This document shows positions 22,341 through 30,842 of a DNA stretch of 43,445 nt, piece after piece (within the stretch, counting starts at the first letter, position 1; every line of letters starts with the position of its first letter). The position numbers were made by a program, and so were the translations under genes. This stretch comes from an uncultured Bacteroidaceae bacterium (GTDB taxonomy: Bacteria > Bacteroidota > Bacteroidia > Bacteroidales > Bacteroidaceae): positions 1-43,445 of the forward strand of contig CAJODY010000029.1 of the NCBI GenBank assembly GCA_905233285.1. The letters are read 5' to 3'. Under the pieces are notes generated by a model. The model made no database searches. It was not told the origin of the DNA and worked only from the letters and a program-made list of their open reading frames with translations.

Positions 22341-23608
22341 TCAGTCAGGCATAAATCGAGGGCTGCGGTGATGGCTTCACGATCCATGTGTTGTCCGATG
22401 AAGACGAGTTTCTGCATGCGGTCACCATATTTTGCATCCCAGTCGCGACGAATAGAAGGTTCGGCTGCAAGCAGTCGCTCCAGTTCGTCCTTCGGCATGG
22501 TGGCATACCACTGTCCGGCATTGCGGAGGGTAAGCTGGCGCCCAGCCTGTTCGAAGACATAGCAGATGTCAGTCTCGGTGGCGAAGTAGCAGATTCCCTT
22601 GGCACGTATGATGCTCTTTGGCAGATGCGCAGCAAACTGGTCGAAGGCTACGATGTCCATCGGCTGACGACGGTAATAGACGAAGGTGCCGATGCCGTAT
22701 TCTTCTGCTTCGCCTTCACCGTCGTGGTGATGATGGTGGCAGTGACCGCAAGTGCATCCCTCGGGGTGGTCGTGGTGGTCATCATCATCATCGTCATCAT
22801 GGTGATGATGGTGATGCTCATGTTCTTCTTCGTCGTCATGGTGATGATGATGGTGGTGTTCCTCTTCCTCTTCATCCTCGTCATGATGCTTTTCGAGTTC
22901 TGCCACCCATGCTGCCGAACCGGCTACCTGGTCGAAGTCGAACATATCAGTGTTGATGATGCGGTCAAGCGGCACGTCGCCATAGTTGCAGTCGATGATT
23001 TCGGCTTTGGGCTGTATGGTACGTATAATCTGACGAATACGTCCGAGTTGTTCAGGTGTGACGTCGGCTGCTTTATTAAGCAGTATGATATTGCAGAATT
23101 CTATTTGCTGGATGACGAGGTTTTCGATGTCGTCTTCGTCAAGATTCTTGTTCATCAGTTTGTCGCCGCTGCCGAATTCGTCCTGCATACGCATGGCATC
23201 TACTACGGTTACGATGCAGTCCAGTTCCGGTATGCCGTTCTCAGTGTATTGTCCACCCATAGTCGGAATGGAGCAGATGGTCTGGGCGATGGGGGCAGGT
23301 TCGCAGATACCGCTGGCTTCGATTACGATGTAGTCGAACCGGTGCTGTGCAATGATGTCGGTGAGCTGCTGTACGAGGTCCATCTTCAGTGTGCAGCATA
23401 TACAGCCGTTCTGCAGGGCTACGAGCGAGTCGTCTTTCTGATCTACGATGCCACCTTTCTGTATGAGGTCGGCATCGATGTTTACTTCGCCTATGTCGTT
23501 GACGATGACAGCAAAGCGGATTCCTTTCTGATTGGTGAGTATTCGGTTCAGCAGGGTGGTCTTACCGCTGCCGAGATAGCCTGTGAGAAGTAATACTTTT
23601 GTTTTCAT
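22337..23608 (-). CDS. G3E (CobW/COG0523) GTPase with His/Asp-rich metal-binding loop
   Basis: 423 residues. Walker A TGYLGSGKTTLL (9-20), the metal-binding CICC in NGCICCTLK (67-75), and NDIGEVNID place it in COG0523 metallochaperones (ZNG1/YciC/YjiA group). Between about 243 and 303 there is a run of His, Asp and Glu with blocks of up to seven His, plus CTCGHC, then the C-terminal CobW domain (FVYYRRQPMDIVAFDQFAAHLP). The role is delivery or storage of zinc (or another divalent metal) driven by GTP. It couples by ATGA overlap with mltG. A Zur site was not identified. The repetitive codons (cat/cac, gat/gac) are mixed, arguing against a sequencing artefact. Confidence 0.93.
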   Translation of the reverse strand: MKTKVLLLTGYLGSGKTTLLNRILTNQKGIRFAVIVNDIGEVNIDADLIQKGGIVDQKDDSLVALQNGCICCTLKMDLVQQLTDIIAQHRFDYIVIEASGICEPAPIAQTICSIPTMGGQYTENGIPELDCIVTVVDAMRMQDEFGSGDKLMNKNLDEDDIENLVIQQIEFCNIILLNKAADVTPEQLGRIRQIIRTIQPKAEIIDCNYGDVPLDRIINTDMFDFDQVAGSAAWVAELEKHHDEDEEEEEHHHHHHHDDEEEHEHHHHHHDDDDDDDHHDHPEGCTCGHCHHHHHDGEGEAEEYGIGTFVYYRRQPMDIVAFDQFAAHLPKSIIRAKGICYFATETDICYVFEQAGRQLTLRNAGQWYATMPKDELERLLAAEPSIRRDWDAKYGDRMQKLVFIGQHMDREAITAALDLCLTE

Positions 23609-23630
23609 ATTGTAATTAATTATTATTTAC

Positions 23631-23820
23631 GGTCCCTTCCTATTACCCCGACCTCGTGTTTAGCTGAAACCTCTCCGCTAAAGCTACGATAATTTCAGAA
23701 CAGCTGAGGCCAACGACCTTATAAAACAACGTATTTATGTTTTATCTCGGTCGCCCCCATAATGGGGAGGGACTTAACTCCCCTCTCATCAGGGAGAGGG
23801 GTTGGGGGTGAGGCCGCCAT
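23631..23820. repeat. Palindromic non-coding element between the G3E GTPase and rarA
   Basis: The gap holds nested inverted repeats: outer arms near 23631-23656 and 23748-23774 (GGTCCCTTCC... against ...GGGGAGGGACT, imperfect); ATAAAACA/TGTTTTAT (23721-23728 with 23738-23745); CCCCAT-A-ATGGGG (23755-23767); CCCCTCTC/GAGAGGGG (23780-23787 with 23794-23801) followed by TTGGGGGTGAGG. The CCCCCAT(A/G)ATGGGGAGG core recurs inside the 3' end of gyrA. No ORF is evident. It may be a REP/MITE-like element or a double terminator. Confidence 0.7.
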
Positions 23821-23822
23821 TT

Positions 23823-25085
23823 TTATTTACCCCATCTTTTTTGCTGGAGTTCATTTAGTTTGTTTTCCTGTGGATTGTCCTGAGGATGCCAGAACTGCTT
23901 GCCGTCGGCATCATCCGGCAGGAACTGCTGCTGTACGAAATTGTCTTTATAGTCGTGGGCATATTTATAGTCTTTGCCGTAGCCCAGTTCCTTCATGAGT
24001 TGGGTAGGGGCATTGCGCAGATGGAGCGGAACAGGCAGATTACCTGTCTGACCGACGTATTGCAGGGCATCGTTTATTGCCATATATGCTGAATTCGACT
24101 TGGGACTGGTGGCAAGGTAGATGGTAGCTTCTGCCAGCGGTATGCGTCCCTCGGGCAGACCTATCTTGTTGACTGCGTCGAAGGCAGCATTGGCAAGCAG
24201 CAGGGCGTTGGGATTAGCCAGTCCGATATCTTCGGATGCGCTGATGACCAGTCGCCGGGCAATGAAGAGGGGGTCTTCACCTCCTTCAATCATACGGGCT
24301 AGATAGTAGATGGCTGCATCGGGATTGCTGCCCCGGATTGACTTGATGAAAGCAGAGATGATGTCGTAGTGCATTTCGCCGTCTTTGTCGTAGGCAAGCG
24401 GATTCTGCTGCAGGGTTTCGGTTACGATGTCGTCGGATATTGTGATATGGTCTTTCGAGAGCTGACTCTCTACTACGAGTTCAAGGATGTTGAGCAGTTT
24501 CCGGGCATCACCACCGGAGTAGCGAAGGAGTGCAGTTGTTTCTGACACTTCTATTTGTTTCTCTTTGAGAATCACATCGTTCTTTATTGCTGACTCAAGT
24601 AATTGTAGAAGGTCGTCGCGTTCCAATGAATGGAGCGTATATACCTGACAGCGTGAGAGCAGCGGACGTATGATTTCGAACGACGGGTTTTCTGTTGTTG
24701 CACCGATAAGAGTGATTACTCCCTGTTCTACGGCACCGAGCAGCGAGTCCTGCTGCGACTTCGAGAAACGGTGGATTTCGTCGATGAAGAGGATAGGGGA
24801 GTTCGAGTTGAAGAAACGGTTGGAACGTGCCTTCTCTATGGTGTCACGAACATCCTTCACCCCGGATGTTACGGCACTAAGGGTGTAGAACGGTACGTCG
24901 AGAGTGCTGGCAATGATATTTGCAAGCGTTGTCTTGCCGACTCCCGGAGGTCCCCAGAGTATGAACGAGGAGATGCGTTTCTGCTCTATCATACGACGAA
25001 TAACAGCACCTTCGCCTACGAGATGCTGTTGTCCGATATAGTCGTCGAGAGTGTGGGGACGAAGCCGTTCGGCAAGTGGTTGCAT
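23823..25085 (-). CDS. rarA: Replication-associated recombination protein RarA (MgsA)
   Basis: 420 residues, AAA+ ATPase of the clamp-loader clade that acts at stalled forks. Walker A GPPGVGKTT (45-53), Walker B LFIDEIHRF (99-107), sensor GATTENPSFE, arginine-finger region LLSRCQVYTL, and the C-terminal tetramerisation domain with the conserved GSNPDAAIYYLARMIEGGEDPLFIARRLV and PVPLHLRNAPTQLMKELGYG. Its ATG (25085) is one base from the DUF1573 stop, so the two are co-transcribed. Confidence 0.97.
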   Translation of the reverse strand: MQPLAERLRPHTLDDYIGQQHLVGEGAVIRRMIEQKRISSFILWGPPGVGKTTLANIIASTLDVPFYTLSAVTSGVKDVRDTIEKARSNRFFNSNSPILFIDEIHRFSKSQQDSLLGAVEQGVITLIGATTENPSFEIIRPLLSRCQVYTLHSLERDDLLQLLESAIKNDVILKEKQIEVSETTALLRYSGGDARKLLNILELVVESQLSKDHITISDDIVTETLQQNPLAYDKDGEMHYDIISAFIKSIRGSNPDAAIYYLARMIEGGEDPLFIARRLVISASEDIGLANPNALLLANAAFDAVNKIGLPEGRIPLAEATIYLATSPKSNSAYMAINDALQYVGQTGNLPVPLHLRNAPTQLMKELGYGKDYKYAHDYKDNFVQQQFLPDDADGKQFWHPQDNPQENKLNELQQKRWGK

Positions 25086-25086
25086 T

Positions 25087-25500
25087 TTATTCCTGTTTTT
25101 TTTCTGGTTCTGTTTGTGGAATGTCAGACATGTATCCCATTATGAAAAGTCGTACCATGTCCTTCTCACAGTTGGAAAATACCTGTATGCTTCTTTTGAA
25201 CTTGCCCGGCATCTTTCCTGTTCCGTTATAGGTTATCAGGATTTCGCCTGTGCCACCTGGTGATATAGGCTCTTGCGAATACTTTGCAACGGTACATCCG
25301 CACGACGTGTGTACGTTGTTGATGATTAGTTTGTCGTCGCCTATGTTAGTAAAACGGAACACACATTCCTGTTTGCCGGCATCCTGCGAAAAAGTACCGA
25401 GGTCGATGGTGGTTTTCTCGAATTTTATCTCCGGCATTTTCTTTGCACTTGCCACGCAGAGGGTGAGCATGCAAAGGAGCGAAAGGATTAGTCTTTTCAT
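25087..25500 (-). CDS. DUF1573 periplasmic protein
   Basis: 137 residues. Signal peptide (MKRLILSLLCMLTLCVASA), then a single Ig-like beta domain typical of DUF1573: IKFEKTTIDLGTFSQDAGK, FTNIGDDKLIINNVHTSCGCT (the hallmark Cys-Gly-Cys), and PGGTGEILITYN. The C-terminus is charged (PQTEPEKKQE). Function is unknown; the fold suggests envelope binding. A longer in-frame ORF reaches 25833 but starts inside yidC on the other strand and has no family match, so the start at 25500 was used. A TACTTTTG box lies at 25523-25530 on the minus strand. Confidence 0.88.
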   Translation of the reverse strand: MKRLILSLLCMLTLCVASAKKMPEIKFEKTTIDLGTFSQDAGKQECVFRFTNIGDDKLIINNVHTSCGCTVAKYSQEPISPGGTGEILITYNGTGKMPGKFKRSIQVFSNCEKDMVRLFIMGYMSDIPQTEPEKKQE

Positions 25501-25644
25501 TTTGTCAAATAGTTTTGTGACACAAAAGTACGTCATTTTTTTATTATTACGGATAATGTTAGTGGTTTTTTGAGTTTTTTTTACTAATTTCGCGCCGAAT
25601 TTTGCAAAAGACAACGTAACAAACAGAAAAAAACAGCAATAACT

Positions 25645-27546
25645 ATGAAGTTTGACAAGAATACGGTTATCGGTTGGACGCTCATGGCTCTGGTCATGTT
25701 TGGTTTCATGGCTTACGAGCGCTATACGGCTCCGACTCAGGAGGAAGTGCAGCAGTGGCAGGCACAGCAGGACAGCATAAAGATTGCCGAACTGAATGCC
25801 CAGTTGGAGAAGGAGAATGCAGAGGCAAAGCAACTGATGGAGCAGGCTACCGACACCCTGAATCCGTTGTATGCAGCATCGCAGCGCAATGAAGGAACGA
25901 CCGAACTGCGCAACAGTCTGCTTGCTATTACTATAAATAATGAGGGCGGACAGATAATGCGTGCCGAACTGCTCGACTCCACCTACCGTGGACGTGAAGG
26001 CGGCAACGTCATCCTCTTCGACGGCAAGGATAACAGCTTCAGCATAAATATCGACGGAAAACAGGCAAACATACAGACTGCCGACCTCTTCTTCACCCCT
26101 ACAGAGCTGACCGACACATCAGTCGTCATGACTGCTCCTATTGCCGGTGGCTCGCTGCAGATTGCCTACAGCATGATTCCCGACAGCTACCTCGTCAATA
26201 TGGAAGTGAAAGCCGTGGGCCTCTCCGGATTCTTCTCGTCGAAGACAAAGAAGATGAACCTTGTGTGGATACAGAACATGAAGCAGCAGGAGAAAGGTTA
26301 CGACTTTGAAAACCGCTACAGCACAATCACTTACCGCGACGTCGAGAATGATACCAATGAGCTTTCGAGCATGGGAGGCGATGAGGATGAGGATGAATTC
26401 GACGAACGTGTCAAGTGGGTGAGCATGAAGACCCAGTTCTTCTCTCAGGTACTGATTCCCGCTGAAGACCTTGAGGTGGAACACATGAAATCCGTGAAGA
26501 TGGAGCAGGGCAGTGGTTACCTGAAGACGCTGACGGCAGAGATGAATACAGCTTTCGACCCCACAGGACAGAAGCCTTCGAAGTTTGCCCTCTATCTCGG
26601 TCCGAACAAATTTGTCACACTCTCTGAAAACGAGAAACTGCTGAATACAGACGGCGACCTCGACCTCCGTTCTCTGGTTTACCTCGGATGGCCTGTTGTG
26701 CGCTGGATAAACCGTTTCTTCATGATTTACCTGTTCGACTGGCTTACAGGTTGGGGACTCAACATGGGTATAGTGCTGCTCTTGCTTACCATATTCATTA
26801 AGATACTGGTATTCCCGTTGATGAAGAAATCGTACCTGAGCAGTGCCAATATGCGTGTGCTTCGTCCGAAAATTGAAGAGATAACAAAGAAATATACTCG
26901 TCCCGAAGATGCTATGCTGAAGCAGCAGGAGACAATGAAACTCTACAGCGAATACGGCGTATCGCCAATGGGTGGCTGTCTGCCAATGCTTATTCAGATG
27001 CCTATCTGGATTGCGCTTTTCAACTTCATTCCTAACGCCATAGAGTTAAGAGGACAGTCGTTCCTCTGGGCTGACGACCTGTCAACATACGATGATGTCA
27101 TCAACTGGGGCTTCCATATTTGGGGCATCGGCGACCACCTCTCGCTCTTCTGCGTATTGTGGTGTCTGGCTACCGTAGCCAGCTCCATGTTCTCCATGAA
27201 GCAGCAGCAAGACAGCATGACTCCTGATCAGGCACAGCAGATGTCGATGATGAAGTGGATGACATACATCATGCCAATCGTATTCTTCTTCTCGTTCAAC
27301 ACCTATTCCAGCGGACTCAACTACTATTATTTCCTCTCTTCGCTCACCTCAGCCTTGATGATGTGGTGGTTGCGTAAGACTACCGACGACAGCAAACTGC
27401 TGAAGAAACTGGAAGAACGTCATAAACTGCGTCAGCAGCAGTCGGCAACAGGCAAGCGTCCTTCATCCATGATGAGCCGTCTGCAAGCCATGCAGGAAAA
27501 ACAACTCGAGATTCTGCGTCAGCAGCAGGAGGCAAAGAAGAAGTAA
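25645..27546 (+). CDS. yidC: Membrane protein insertase YidC
   Basis: 633 residues. An N-terminal anchor (about 8-25, VIGWTLMALVMFGFMAY), a large periplasmic beta domain (to ~345; GGQIMRAELLDSTYRG), then the conserved insertase core with five further helices (from about 350, FDWLTGWGLNMGIVLLLLTIFIKILVFPL; MGGCLPMLIQMPIWIALFNFIPNAIELRGQSFLWADDLS). It inserts Sec-dependent and independent proteins in the inner membrane. The ends are Gln/Lys-rich, with a basic C-terminus that could contact ribosomes. Genes on both sides are not the usual rnpA/oxaA set. Confidence 0.97.
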   Translation: MKFDKNTVIGWTLMALVMFGFMAYERYTAPTQEEVQQWQAQQDSIKIAELNAQLEKENAEAKQLMEQATDTLNPLYAASQRNEGTTELRNSLLAITINNEGGQIMRAELLDSTYRGREGGNVILFDGKDNSFSINIDGKQANIQTADLFFTPTELTDTSVVMTAPIAGGSLQIAYSMIPDSYLVNMEVKAVGLSGFFSSKTKKMNLVWIQNMKQQEKGYDFENRYSTITYRDVENDTNELSSMGGDEDEDEFDERVKWVSMKTQFFSQVLIPAEDLEVEHMKSVKMEQGSGYLKTLTAEMNTAFDPTGQKPSKFALYLGPNKFVTLSENEKLLNTDGDLDLRSLVYLGWPVVRWINRFFMIYLFDWLTGWGLNMGIVLLLLTIFIKILVFPLMKKSYLSSANMRVLRPKIEEITKKYTRPEDAMLKQQETMKLYSEYGVSPMGGCLPMLIQMPIWIALFNFIPNAIELRGQSFLWADDLSTYDDVINWGFHIWGIGDHLSLFCVLWCLATVASSMFSMKQQQDSMTPDQAQQMSMMKWMTYIMPIVFFFSFNTYSSGLNYYYFLSSLTSALMMWWLRKTTDDSKLLKKLEERHKLRQQQSATGKRPSSMMSRLQAMQEKQLEILRQQQEAKKK

Positions 27547-27554
27547 GAAAGACC

Positions 27555-27575
27555 GTAAACTGTAAACTGTAAACT
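27555..27575 (+). repeat. 7-base tandem repeat between yidC and the peptide transporter
   Basis: GTAAACT three times in succession, then AAAAC before the ATG. It makes up most of the 35-base spacer and is nearly identical to the run at 14041-14068. Confidence 0.85.
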
Positions 27576-27581
27576 AAAACA

Positions 27582-29234
27582 ATGAATACACAAAACGGAC
27601 ACCCACAGGGACTCTATCTGCTATTCGTAACAGAAATGGCAGAGCGATTTTCTTATTACGGTATGCGTGCTCTGTTCACGCTCTACCTTGTAGCCGCTTT
27701 CTTCAACGAAGGAATGGCTTCGCAGTTATATGGCTCCTACACAGGACTCGTTTATCTCACCCCTCTCCTCGGAGGCTACATTGCTGACCGCTACTGGGGT
27801 AACCGCCGCAGCATCATTGCCGGTGGACTGATGATGGCACTCGGACAGTTCTTCATGTTTCTCAGTGCCTGCTTCGTGAAGCAGAGTATCTTTGCCGACC
27901 CCACTCAGGGCGGAGCAATAGACCCGTCAGTTGACAACAGCCTTTCCCTCACGCTTATGTTCTGCGGTCTGGGAGCACTCATCCTTGGCAACGGATTTTT
28001 CAAGCCCAACATATCTACTATGGTTGGTGACCTGTATGCCAAAGAAGACAAACGTCGCGACGCAGCCTTCACCATCTTCTACATGGGTATTAACGTTGGA
28101 GCCACCATCGCACCGTTCGTATGCGGTACTGTGGGCGAAGGCAACTGGAACAACCTCGAACCCTTCAAATGGGGATTCCTCTGTGCTTGCATAGCCATGC
28201 TGCTCTCAGTCATTGTGTTCGTAGCACTCAAAAACCGTTACCTCGTCACTCCTGAAGGACTTGGCATCGGTCTTCCCCCGTCAAAGAGCCAGTTGCTTTT
28301 GCTGAAAGAGATGGAAGAGAGAGAAGAGGAAGCAGATTATGAGGGTGTGGAAAATGAAAACCCTGAGAATGCAATGCCTCTTATAGCCAAGAACTCACCC
28401 CTGCGTCTGTGGGGATGTATCGTAGCCGCAATAGTCCTGCTGGTAGTATTCTCGCTTAGTGCCGAAAACTTCAACGACTACATCTCGGCAGCCATCTATG
28501 CCATATCACTCACCCTGCCGGTATTCATTATCACAGACCGCGGACTCACTACACTCGAGAAAATGCACATAGGCGTCATCTATATTATAGCCCTCTTCGT
28601 CATTTTCTTTTGGAGCGCATTTGAACAGGCTGGCTCGTCGCTTACCCTCTTTGCCGACCGTCAGGTTGACCGCACCGTAGGTGATTTCGAAGTAAAGACT
28701 ACCTGGTTCCAGTCAGTCAATGCTGTCTGCGTCGTCATCTTCGCTCCTGTCATGGCAGCATTGTGGCAGTTCCTTGGTCGTCGTCATCTAGAACCCGATT
28801 CACCCGTCAAGCAGGCCATCGGTCTTGTCTTGTTGGCACTCGGTTATCTCATCATATCCTTGGCTACTCGCGACATGGCTCCGGGAGTCAAAGTGTCCAT
28901 GTTCTGGTTACTTGGACTTTACTTCCTGCACACTATCGGCGAACTCTCCCTCTCACCAATCGGACTTTCCCTCGTCACCAAGCTCTCGCCTCCACAGCTG
29001 GCTAGCTTGCTTATGGGAGTATGGTTCATGTCCAACGCCACCTCCAACATTCTTGCTGGTAAATTGGCAACACTCCTTCCAGTACACGGACAACCGGCTA
29101 AGTCATTCCTCGGCTTTGAGATTGCAACCCTCGACCAGTTCTTCATGGTCTTCGCTGTCATGTCAGGCATAGCAGCATTAGTCCTCTTTGCCATATGTCC
29201 GTTGCTGAAGAAAATGATGAAAGGCGTTGAGTGA
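27582..29234 (+). CDS. POT/PTR-family proton-coupled oligopeptide transporter
   Basis: 550 residues, about 14 membrane helices. The proton-coupling motif ExxERFxYYG is present (EMAERFSYYG, residues 18-27), with GGYIADRYWGNRRSI and the PTR2 signature FYMGINVGATIAPFVCG (near 167-183). A long acidic cytoplasmic loop (EMEEREEEADYEGVENENPE) lies between the two halves. It imports di- and tripeptides with H+, fitting a peptide-using anaerobe. Confidence 0.95.
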   Translation: MNTQNGHPQGLYLLFVTEMAERFSYYGMRALFTLYLVAAFFNEGMASQLYGSYTGLVYLTPLLGGYIADRYWGNRRSIIAGGLMMALGQFFMFLSACFVKQSIFADPTQGGAIDPSVDNSLSLTLMFCGLGALILGNGFFKPNISTMVGDLYAKEDKRRDAAFTIFYMGINVGATIAPFVCGTVGEGNWNNLEPFKWGFLCACIAMLLSVIVFVALKNRYLVTPEGLGIGLPPSKSQLLLLKEMEEREEEADYEGVENENPENAMPLIAKNSPLRLWGCIVAAIVLLVVFSLSAENFNDYISAAIYAISLTLPVFIITDRGLTTLEKMHIGVIYIIALFVIFFWSAFEQAGSSLTLFADRQVDRTVGDFEVKTTWFQSVNAVCVVIFAPVMAALWQFLGRRHLEPDSPVKQAIGLVLLALGYLIISLATRDMAPGVKVSMFWLLGLYFLHTIGELSLSPIGLSLVTKLSPPQLASLLMGVWFMSNATSNILAGKLATLLPVHGQPAKSFLGFEIATLDQFFMVFAVMSGIAALVLFAICPLLKKMMKGVE

Positions 29235-29269
29235 AATTCATAATGCATAATTCATAATGCATAATGGTT
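29235..29269 (+). repeat. 7-base tandem repeat after the peptide transporter gene
   Basis: Units AATTCAT, AATGCAT, AATTCAT, AATGCAT, AATGGTT fill the 36-base spacer; an ATG or ATTC in each unit offers stray starts. It immediately follows the stop codon. Confidence 0.85.
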
Positions 29270-29270
29270 G

Positions 29271-30086
29271 ATGTTATTTGAGTCTCAGTTAGCATTTCTC
29301 TCCTTAGGCAGTGGCAGTTGTGGCAACTGCTACTACCTCGGCACCCTTACCGATGCCATCCTCATTGATGCAGGCATCGGTATCCGTCGCATGATGAAAT
29401 GTCTTAGTGACTACGGACTGAAACGCGACACCATCCGTGCCATCCTCCTTACCCACGACCATTGCGACCATGTGAAGTGTGCAGCCGCCTTCTCCGAGAA
29501 GCTCGACGTACCTGTTTATGCCACCCCAGCCGTCCACGAGGGCATATTGAAAAATAAATACATTGGCAAGAAGATAAAACCCGAGAACCGTCGTGACCTT
29601 ACACTTGGCGTTCCGCTTCAGATAGGCGACTTCCTCATCGACTCTTTTCCCATACCCCACGATTCCGAAGCCAATACCGGCTATACCATAAGGGTAGGGG
29701 AAACCGTATTCTCCCTCATGACCGACGTAGGCAGTGCCACCGATGACGTATGCAAAGCCATCAGTCAGAGCACACATGTAGTGCTCGAAGCTAATTACGA
29801 TCCCGACATGCTCCGCACCGGTCCATATCCCTACATCCTGAAGCAGCGCATCTCCAACGGCTTTGGTCACCTTTCCAACACCCAGACAGCTGAAGCTCTT
29901 ATCCGCAACATGCATCCAGGATTGCGCTATGTCTGGCTCTGCCATCTTAGTGCCGAAAACAATCGTCCAGACCTTGCTTACTCCACAGTCGAAACACTTC
30001 TTAGCGAAGCCGGCTGTGCCGTCGGCACCGACCTCCAGCTCGTTGTTCTCAATCGTGAAACCCCTACCGGAGTATTCACAATTTAA
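29271..30086 (+). CDS. Metallo-beta-lactamase-fold hydrolase (YycJ/WalJ-like)
   Basis: 271 residues. The family start LAFLSLGSGSCGNCYYLG and the metal motif THDHCDH (His62, His64, Asp66, His67) are clear, with further ligands in IPHDSEANTGY (about 128) and the C-terminal LCHLSAENN. YycJ-type proteins are soluble phosphodiesterase/exonuclease-like enzymes linked to cell wall and replication coordination in Firmicutes; role here inferred only. The in-frame TTG at 29268 is inside the spacer repeat, so the ATG at 29271 was used. Confidence 0.88.
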   Translation: MLFESQLAFLSLGSGSCGNCYYLGTLTDAILIDAGIGIRRMMKCLSDYGLKRDTIRAILLTHDHCDHVKCAAAFSEKLDVPVYATPAVHEGILKNKYIGKKIKPENRRDLTLGVPLQIGDFLIDSFPIPHDSEANTGYTIRVGETVFSLMTDVGSATDDVCKAISQSTHVVLEANYDPDMLRTGPYPYILKQRISNGFGHLSNTQTAEALIRNMHPGLRYVWLCHLSAENNRPDLAYSTVETLLSEAGCAVGTDLQLVVLNRETPTGVFTI

Positions 30087-30147
30087 TCTGCGGTTCGACT
30101 CTTTTGCATCAAAGACAGTTTCATATATTATAAATAATGTTGAGAAT

Positions 30148-30657
30148 ATGAAAATAAGAAAGGCAAGGATAGAGGACTCGGAGGCTCTGCTTAGAATCTA
30201 CGGTCCATATGTGAAGGAAACGGCTATATCGTTTGAGTATGAGGTGCCAAGCCAGGAGGAGTTTGAGGAGAGGATAAGGACGTTTGGCGAGAAGTATCCG
30301 TATCTGGTGGCAGAGGACGAGAAGGGCAACATCATGGGCTATGCGTATGCTCATGCGTTTCATCCACGTCCAGGATACCGCTTTTGTGTGGAGACTACGG
30401 TGTATATAGACCGAAACTGCAGACGAAGCGGGGTGGGGCACAGGCTGTACGAAGTTCTGGAAGAGGCTCTAAGGAATCAGGGCATTAGGAATATGTATGC
30501 ATGCATTGCTTATGAGGAGCAAGAGGATGAGTATCTGACACACGACAGTATATGTTTTCACGAGAAGATGGGGTTCAAGGAAGTGGCGCATCTGCATAAG
30601 TGCGGACAGAAGTTTGACAGGTGGTTTGATATTGTGTGGATGGAAAAACTGCTGTAA
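30148..30657 (+). CDS. GNAT N-acetyltransferase (phosphinothricin acetyltransferase-like)
   Basis: 169 residues: MKIRKARIEDSEALLRIYGPYVKETAISFEYE, the acetyl-CoA loop RRSGVGHRLYEVLEEALRNQGI (about 92-113), and DSICFHEKMGFKEVAHLHKCGQKFDRWFDIVWMEK, the typical PAT/YwnH tail. Such enzymes acetylate phosphinothricin, methionine sulfoximine or related amines. An ORF in the same frame runs upstream into the previous gene, but the family starts at 30148. Confidence 0.9.
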   Translation: MKIRKARIEDSEALLRIYGPYVKETAISFEYEVPSQEEFEERIRTFGEKYPYLVAEDEKGNIMGYAYAHAFHPRPGYRFCVETTVYIDRNCRRSGVGHRLYEVLEEALRNQGIRNMYACIAYEEQEDEYLTHDSICFHEKMGFKEVAHLHKCGQKFDRWFDIVWMEKLL

Positions 30658-30769
30658 TTTGCGTTGTAATGATTGCTATGATGTGTTCCGAGGGGGTGTC
30701 GAACGGAGAATAAAAATGCAGCAGAGAGGAAATTTGAGGGCTTTTTAGCGATTTTTAATGTTTTGATTG

Positions 30770-30800
30770 TTTGTTTTTCTGCTTTTTTGATGTATATTTG
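30770..30800 (+). promoter_or_regulatory. Promoter for gyrA (TTTG-N19-TATATTTG)
   Basis: TTTG at 30770-30773 and TATATTTG at 30793-30800 are 19 bases apart, an exact match to the Bacteroidetes consensus. It is 42 bases before the gyrA ATG. The rest of the 185-base gap is A/T-rich with no other feature. Confidence 0.75.
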
Positions 30801-30842
30801 CAACGTTAACGAAAAAAGCAGAAAAAGACAGTATTTATTTAA

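Noticed and set aside
22705-22890. His/Asp-codon-rich stretch as sequencing or cloning artefact
   Set aside because: Codons are mixed, the frame is kept on both sides, and such loops are known in COG0523 proteins.
22388-23593. Long antisense ORF (401 codons) opposite the G3E GTPase
   Set aside because: It mirrors the His/Asp-rich coding of the real gene, has no family match and lacks a plausible start.
25501-25833. Upstream extension of the DUF1573 gene
   Set aside because: It lies across a promoter region and the yidC start on the other strand; the signal peptide begins at 25500.
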